Assembly (NCBI GenBank): GCA_963811265.1
Contig: CAWEQS010000005.1
Location: 1-64,000, forward strand
DNA: 64,000 bases
Source: JAOUJD01 sp963811265
GTDB lineage: Bacteria; Pseudomonadota; Gammaproteobacteria; Burkholderiales; Burkholderiaceae_F
Reading direction: 5' to 3'
Positions 60,693-64,000 of this stretch are shown one piece after another (within the stretch, counting starts at the first letter, position 1; the number at the start of each line of letters is the position of its first letter). The notes below the pieces were generated by a model. It worked only from the letters and a program-made list of their open reading frames with translations, made no database searches and was not told the origin of the DNA. The position numbers and the translations under genes were made by a program.

Positions 60693-61478
60693 TCAGTGCG
60701 ACACTCCGAGGTAGGCGTCGATTACCGCCTGGCTGCTGCGGACTTCGTCCGGCGTGCCGTCGCCGATCTTCTTGCCGTAGTCGAGCACCACGACGCGGTC
60801 CGAGATGTCCATCACAACGCCCATGTCGTGCTCGATCAGCACGATCGTCGTCCCGAACTCGTCGTTGACGTCGAGGACGAAGCGGCACATGTCCTCCTTC
60901 TCCTCGAGGTTCATGCCCGCCATCGGCTCGTCGAGCAGCAGCAGCTTCGGCTCCATCGCCAGGGCCCGGCCGAGGTCGACGCGCTTCTGCAGCCCGTATG
61001 GCAGGCGCCCGACCGAAGTCTTGCGGTAGGCCTGGATCTCGAGGAAGTCGATGATGTGCTCGACGAACTCGCGGTGGCGCAGTTCCTCGCGCCGGGCGAA
61101 CCCGAGATGGATGGCCTGCGACAGGAGCCCGGTCCGCATCCGCAGGTTGCGCCCGGTCATGATGTTGTCCAGCACGCTCATGCCCTTGAAGAGGGCGAGG
61201 CTCTGGAAGGTCCGGCCGATGCCGCTGGCGGCCGCATCGTGGGGATCCATGTGCTCGCGCACCTTCCCGTGGAACGTGATGCGGCCCTGCTGCGGCGTGT
61301 AGACGCCGTTGATCACGTTCAGCATCGAGCTCTTGCCGGCGCCGTTGGGGCCGATGATCGCGCGGATCTCGTGTTCCTTGACGTTGAACGAGATGTTCTG
61401 CAGCGCCTTGACGCCGCCGAACGACAGCGACACGTCCGCCAGTTCGAGGATCACCTCGCCGATCCTGCGCCCGCTCAT
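60693..61478 (-). CDS. livG: branched-chain-type ABC transporter ATPase LivG
   Basis: A 261-residue ABC ATPase. Walker A is GPNGAGKSSMLNVINGVYTP, the LivG insert GIGRTFQSLALFKGMSVLDN is present, the signature reads LPYGLQKRVDLGRALAME, and Walker B is LLLLDEPMAGMN. It ends with the usual DGTPDEVRSSQAVIDAYLG. The signature differs from LSGGQ but agrees with members of this subgroup. The start at 61478 overlaps the end of the small membrane protein gene (ATGA), and the stop lies one base from the livH start. Confidence 0.92.
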   Translation of the reverse strand: MSGRRIGEVILELADVSLSFGGVKALQNISFNVKEHEIRAIIGPNGAGKSSMLNVINGVYTPQQGRITFHGKVREHMDPHDAAASGIGRTFQSLALFKGMSVLDNIMTGRNLRMRTGLLSQAIHLGFARREELRHREFVEHIIDFLEIQAYRKTSVGRLPYGLQKRVDLGRALAMEPKLLLLDEPMAGMNLEEKEDMCRFVLDVNDEFGTTIVLIEHDMGVVMDISDRVVVLDYGKKIGDGTPDEVRSSQAVIDAYLGVSH

Positions 61479-61726
61479 CGCGGCCCCTCGCTCTGTTTGC
61501 CGCCCGGCGGCTGGTCCTTCATCGACCACGCGGCGTTGGCCGCGGGCCGGATTCCGTCCTTCGGCTTGCCGGCCTTCGACATCGCCTCCATCGCCAGGTA
61601 GAGGAAGACGAAGATCAGCGCGAAACCCGCCAGCGCGAGCAGCAAATGGCCGGACGCGAGCGACCACGCGGCGAGCATCACCCCGGCCACGAGGCACACG
61701 ACGGCGATCAGCACGCGCGGGCTCAT
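61475..61726 (-). CDS. small membrane protein in the liv-type operon
   Basis: An 83-residue protein with two hydrophobic helices (VLIAVVCLVAGVMLAAWSLA and LLLALAGFALIFVFLYLAME) joined by a tight turn, then a polar tail of 35 residues (GKPKDGIRPAANAAWSMKDQ). It fits between the ligase and livG genes with a 10-base gap before it and an ATGA overlap after it. I do not recognise a family. The position in a tight operon suggests that it is a real translated protein with a role at the inner membrane. Confidence 0.65.
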   Translation of the reverse strand: MSPRVLIAVVCLVAGVMLAAWSLASGHLLLALAGFALIFVFLYLAMEAMSKAGKPKDGIRPAANAAWSMKDQPPGGKQSEGPR

Positions 61727-61736
61727 CGCATCGGCC

Positions 61737-63686
61737 TCACGCCGCCGCCTTCATTGGCGCGTGCACCCGGGCTTCGTTCACCTTCAGGGTCGCGCTGATC
61801 TTGCCGGTGCGACCGTCCTCGAACTTCACCATCGTCTCGATGTACTGCTCCGACCGGCCGCCGTACATCGCATCGACCAGGACGTCGTACTTGTCGTGGA
61901 TGAAGCGGCGACGCACCTTGCGCGTGCGCGTCAGCTCGTCGTCGTCGGCATCCAGTTCCTTGTGGAGGACGATGAACCGGTGGATCTGCGCATTGGCGAG
62001 CTTGGGATCGCTGGCGAGGTCGGCGTTCACCTTCTCCACCGCTTCCCGGATCCGTTCGAGCACCTGGGGCTTGCCCGCGAGGTCCGTATAGCCCGCGTAC
62101 GGCAGGTTGTTTCGCTCGGCCCAGTTCCCGACGGCTTCGTAGTCGATGTTGACGAACACGCACACCATGTCGCGCTGGTCGCCGAAGGCCACCGCCTCCT
62201 TGATGGTCGGGTAGAACTTCAGCTTGTTCTCGATGTACTTCGGCGCGAACAGCGTCCCGTCCGCCAGCTTTCCGACGTCCTTCGCGCGATCGATGATCTT
62301 CAGGTGGCCTTCCTGGTCGAAGTACCCGGCATCGCCCGTATGGAACCAGCCTTCCTGGTCCTTGGCCTCGCGCGTGGCGTCCGGGGACTTGTAGTACTCG
62401 CGGAACAGGCCGGGAGAGCGGATAAGGATCTCGCCGAGGTCGGTCAGCCGGATCTCGACGCCCTTGACCGGCGGGCCGACGGTGTCCGGCTTCACGCCGC
62501 CATTCGGCTGCACGCAGACGAACACCGACGTCTCCGTGGAACCGTAGAGCTGCTTCAGGTTGATGCCGAGCGAGCGGTAGAAGGTGAAGAGGTCCGGCCC
62601 GATCGCCTCGCCCGCCGTGTAGGCCACGCGGATGCGGCTCATGCCGAGCGCGTTGCGTAGCGGCGCGTACACGAACAGGTCGCCGAGGCCGTGCAGCACG
62701 CGGTCGCCGAGTCCGACCGGACGGCCGTCCAGCAGGCGCCCGCCCACGCGCCGCGCGACGTCCATGAAGAAGTGGAACATCCTGCGCTTGATCGCGGAGG
62801 CGTCCTCCATCCGGATCATCACCTGGGTGAGCAGGGCTTCGAGCACGCGCGGCGGCGCGAAGTAGTACGTTGGCCCGATCTCCCGCATGTCCGCGGAGAC
62901 GGTCGTCGCCGACTCCGGGCAGTTCACGGTGAAGCCGCACACCATCCACTGCGTGTACGAGAAGATGTTCTGCCCGATCCACGCCATCGGCAGGTAGGCC
63001 AGCACCTCCTCTTTCGAGGTCAGCGCTTCCATCTCCGCCCCGGCGTCGCCCGCCGCGATCAGGTTGTCGTAGCCGAGCACCACGCCTTTCGGGTTGCCCG
63101 TCGTGCCCGACGTGTAGAACATCGCGGCGACGTCGTTCGCCTTGCCCAGCGCGATCTCGTCGTCCACCGCGCCCGGGCGCTCCTTGAGGTAGGCCTGCCC
63201 CAGCGACCGGAGCTGGTCGTACGAGGCGAGGCCCGGCTGGTCGTAGTGCCTCAGCCCGCGCGGATCGTCGTAGAAGATGCGCTTGATGTGCGCGACCTTC
63301 TCGCGGATCTCGAGCACCTTGTCCACCTGCTCCTGGTCCTCGACCATGGCGAAGCGGATCTCGGCGTTGTCGAACACGAATGCCATCTCGGCCGCGACGG
63401 CATCCTGGTACATCGGCACCGGGACGCCGCCCAGGCACTGGGCCGCGCACATCGTGAAATAGAGGCGCGGCCGGTTCTCGCCAATGATGGCCAGGTGCTC
63501 GCCGCGCCTGAATCCCGCCTGCAACAGGCCGGCCGCGATCTCGCGAACCTCCTGCAGCATCTCGACCCAGCTCCAGCTCTGCCAGATGCCGAGGTCCTTT
63601 TCGCGAATGGCCGTCGCGCCAGGGCGGACCCTGGCGTGCTGCATCAGCAAGCGCGGAAATGTGTCAGCGGCGGTGCTCGCTGTCAC
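61737..63686 (-). CDS. long-chain acyl-CoA synthetase (AMP-forming), FadD15-like
   Basis: A roughly 649-residue adenylate-forming enzyme that activates a carboxylic acid with ATP and CoA. The P-loop is FYTSGTTGNPKGVVLGYDNL, the substrate motif is YGSTETSVFVCVQPNGG, and the catalytic hinge is WFHTGDAGYFDQEGHLKIID. The C-terminal lid contains FAPKYIENKLKFYPTIKEAV, where the usual Lys region differs slightly. Size and order fit the long-chain/very-long-chain group, often found at the head of liv-type operons in betaproteobacteria. The start chosen is GTG 63686, which has AGGAG six bases upstream; an ATG at 63710 would add eight residues. It is the first gene of the operon. Confidence 0.88.
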   Translation of the reverse strand: MTASTAADTFPRLLMQHARVRPGATAIREKDLGIWQSWSWVEMLQEVREIAAGLLQAGFRRGEHLAIIGENRPRLYFTMCAAQCLGGVPVPMYQDAVAAEMAFVFDNAEIRFAMVEDQEQVDKVLEIREKVAHIKRIFYDDPRGLRHYDQPGLASYDQLRSLGQAYLKERPGAVDDEIALGKANDVAAMFYTSGTTGNPKGVVLGYDNLIAAGDAGAEMEALTSKEEVLAYLPMAWIGQNIFSYTQWMVCGFTVNCPESATTVSADMREIGPTYYFAPPRVLEALLTQVMIRMEDASAIKRRMFHFFMDVARRVGGRLLDGRPVGLGDRVLHGLGDLFVYAPLRNALGMSRIRVAYTAGEAIGPDLFTFYRSLGINLKQLYGSTETSVFVCVQPNGGVKPDTVGPPVKGVEIRLTDLGEILIRSPGLFREYYKSPDATREAKDQEGWFHTGDAGYFDQEGHLKIIDRAKDVGKLADGTLFAPKYIENKLKFYPTIKEAVAFGDQRDMVCVFVNIDYEAVGNWAERNNLPYAGYTDLAGKPQVLERIREAVEKVNADLASDPKLANAQIHRFIVLHKELDADDDELTRTRKVRRRFIHDKYDVLVDAMYGGRSEQYIETMVKFEDGRTGKISATLKVNEARVHAPMKAAA

Positions 63687-63849
63687 GGCTGTCTCCTGAC
63701 TGCGCGGCATCGTGGTGGCCGCGTCTGTTGTGCTGCTAGCTTAACCCAGCCCTTGGGCGCGATCGGTCGCGCGCTGGAAGGGACACGGTACGGCGAGCCG
63801 TCCGGCGGCGCTGTCGCCCGGACGACAGTCTTGCGGGACAATCGCGCCC

Positions 63850-64000
63850 ATGGCCGAACAGGACCCCCCGCGCCTTGCCGACATGATGACCACCAGCGCC
63901 TGGTGGCCTCATCTCACCGAGGACCAGCGCCAGCGCGTGCTGGCCGAGGTGGAGGAGCGCCGCTACACGGGCGGCAGCGTGGTGATGCGCAAGGGCGAGA
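63850..64000 (+). CDS. Crp/Fnr family regulator, N-terminal part
   Basis: The first 50 residues only. The start ATG 63850 gives MAEQDPPRLADMMTTSAWWP, then HLTEDQRQRVLAEVEERRYT and GGSVVMRKGE, the first strands of a cyclic-nucleotide-binding-like domain (the G-x-x-V-x-R-K-G-E turn is diagnostic). The remainder and the helix-turn-helix lie past the right edge. It is divergent from the ligase gene, so it may regulate the liv-type operon. Effector and DNA site are unknown. Confidence 0.72.
   Translation, partial: MAEQDPPRLADMMTTSAWWPHLTEDQRQRVLAEVEERRYTGGSVVMRKGE

Overview
This window is GC-rich (by eye close to 70 percent) chromosomal DNA. Gene content and order suggest an aerobic or facultative betaproteobacterium, probably Burkholderiales or a close uncultured relative. 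The pointers are the metX-metW pair, a type IV pilus minor-pilin/PilY1 operon, a leucine/isoprenoid catabolic acyl-CoA carboxylase operon, a membrane-bound formate dehydrogenase locus with DUF3305/DUF3306 accessory genes, and a branched-chain-type ABC transporter operon with acyl-CoA ligases. No rRNA, tRNA, CRISPR array, prophage or insertion sequence was recognised.

Layout. 1-7.8 kb: pyrE (cut by the window edge), exonuclease III, a TAXI-type binding protein, an AmpG-like permease, metW-metX on the minus strand, a glutathione transferase and an MFS exporter. The metX 5' leader carries a sigma70-like promoter, a candidate SAM-II-type aptamer and an intrinsic terminator. 7.8-16.1 kb: a liu-type operon (carboxylase beta, acyl-CoA dehydrogenase, enoyl-CoA hydratase, DUF4126, carboxylase alpha, 2-hydroxyacid dehydrogenase, HMG-CoA lyase) that would take a branched acyl-CoA to acetoacetate and acetyl-CoA. 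16.4-23.0 kb: pilE-like, fimT, pilV, pilW, pilX and pilY1, all carrying multiple single-base frame changes. 23-32.2 kb: mixed single genes (hydrolase, EamA permease, CDP-alcohol phosphatidyltransferase, flavin-fold and GAF proteins, hemerythrin-like protein, metallo-beta-lactamase-fold hydrolase, a secreted metzincin-type protease).

32.7-53.8 kb is the most coherent accessory region: a molybdenum/tungsten locus. A minus-strand operon runs DUF3305, DUF3306, a 692-residue polyferredoxin, a TorD-type chaperone, a small Tat protein, formate dehydrogenase alpha (Cys type), beta, a lipoprotein, gamma and a small secreted protein, and ends at an intrinsic terminator. Around it lie mobB, fdhD-mobA, a ModE-HTH regulator with a binding-protein domain, a tungstate-type ABC importer (tupBCA), moeA, a MoeA-binding-protein fusion, a DUF3455 lipoprotein and a tandem rhodanese. 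Read together: import of tungstate or molybdate, insertion into bis-MGD cofactor, sulfuration by FdhD, chaperoned assembly and Tat export of a periplasmic formate dehydrogenase.

54.7-63.7 kb: a minus-strand operon with a FadD-like ligase, a small membrane protein, livG, livH, livM, livK, livF, a small lipoprotein and a PaaK-like ligase, suggesting uptake and CoA activation of an aromatic or fatty acid. The window ends inside a Crp/Fnr-type regulator.

A caution on quality: frame breaks that behave mostly as single-base insertions occur in many otherwise well conserved genes. They are dense at 16.4-22.3 kb and 30.2-32.2 kb. I read them as probable consensus errors, but true decay cannot be excluded from one sequence.
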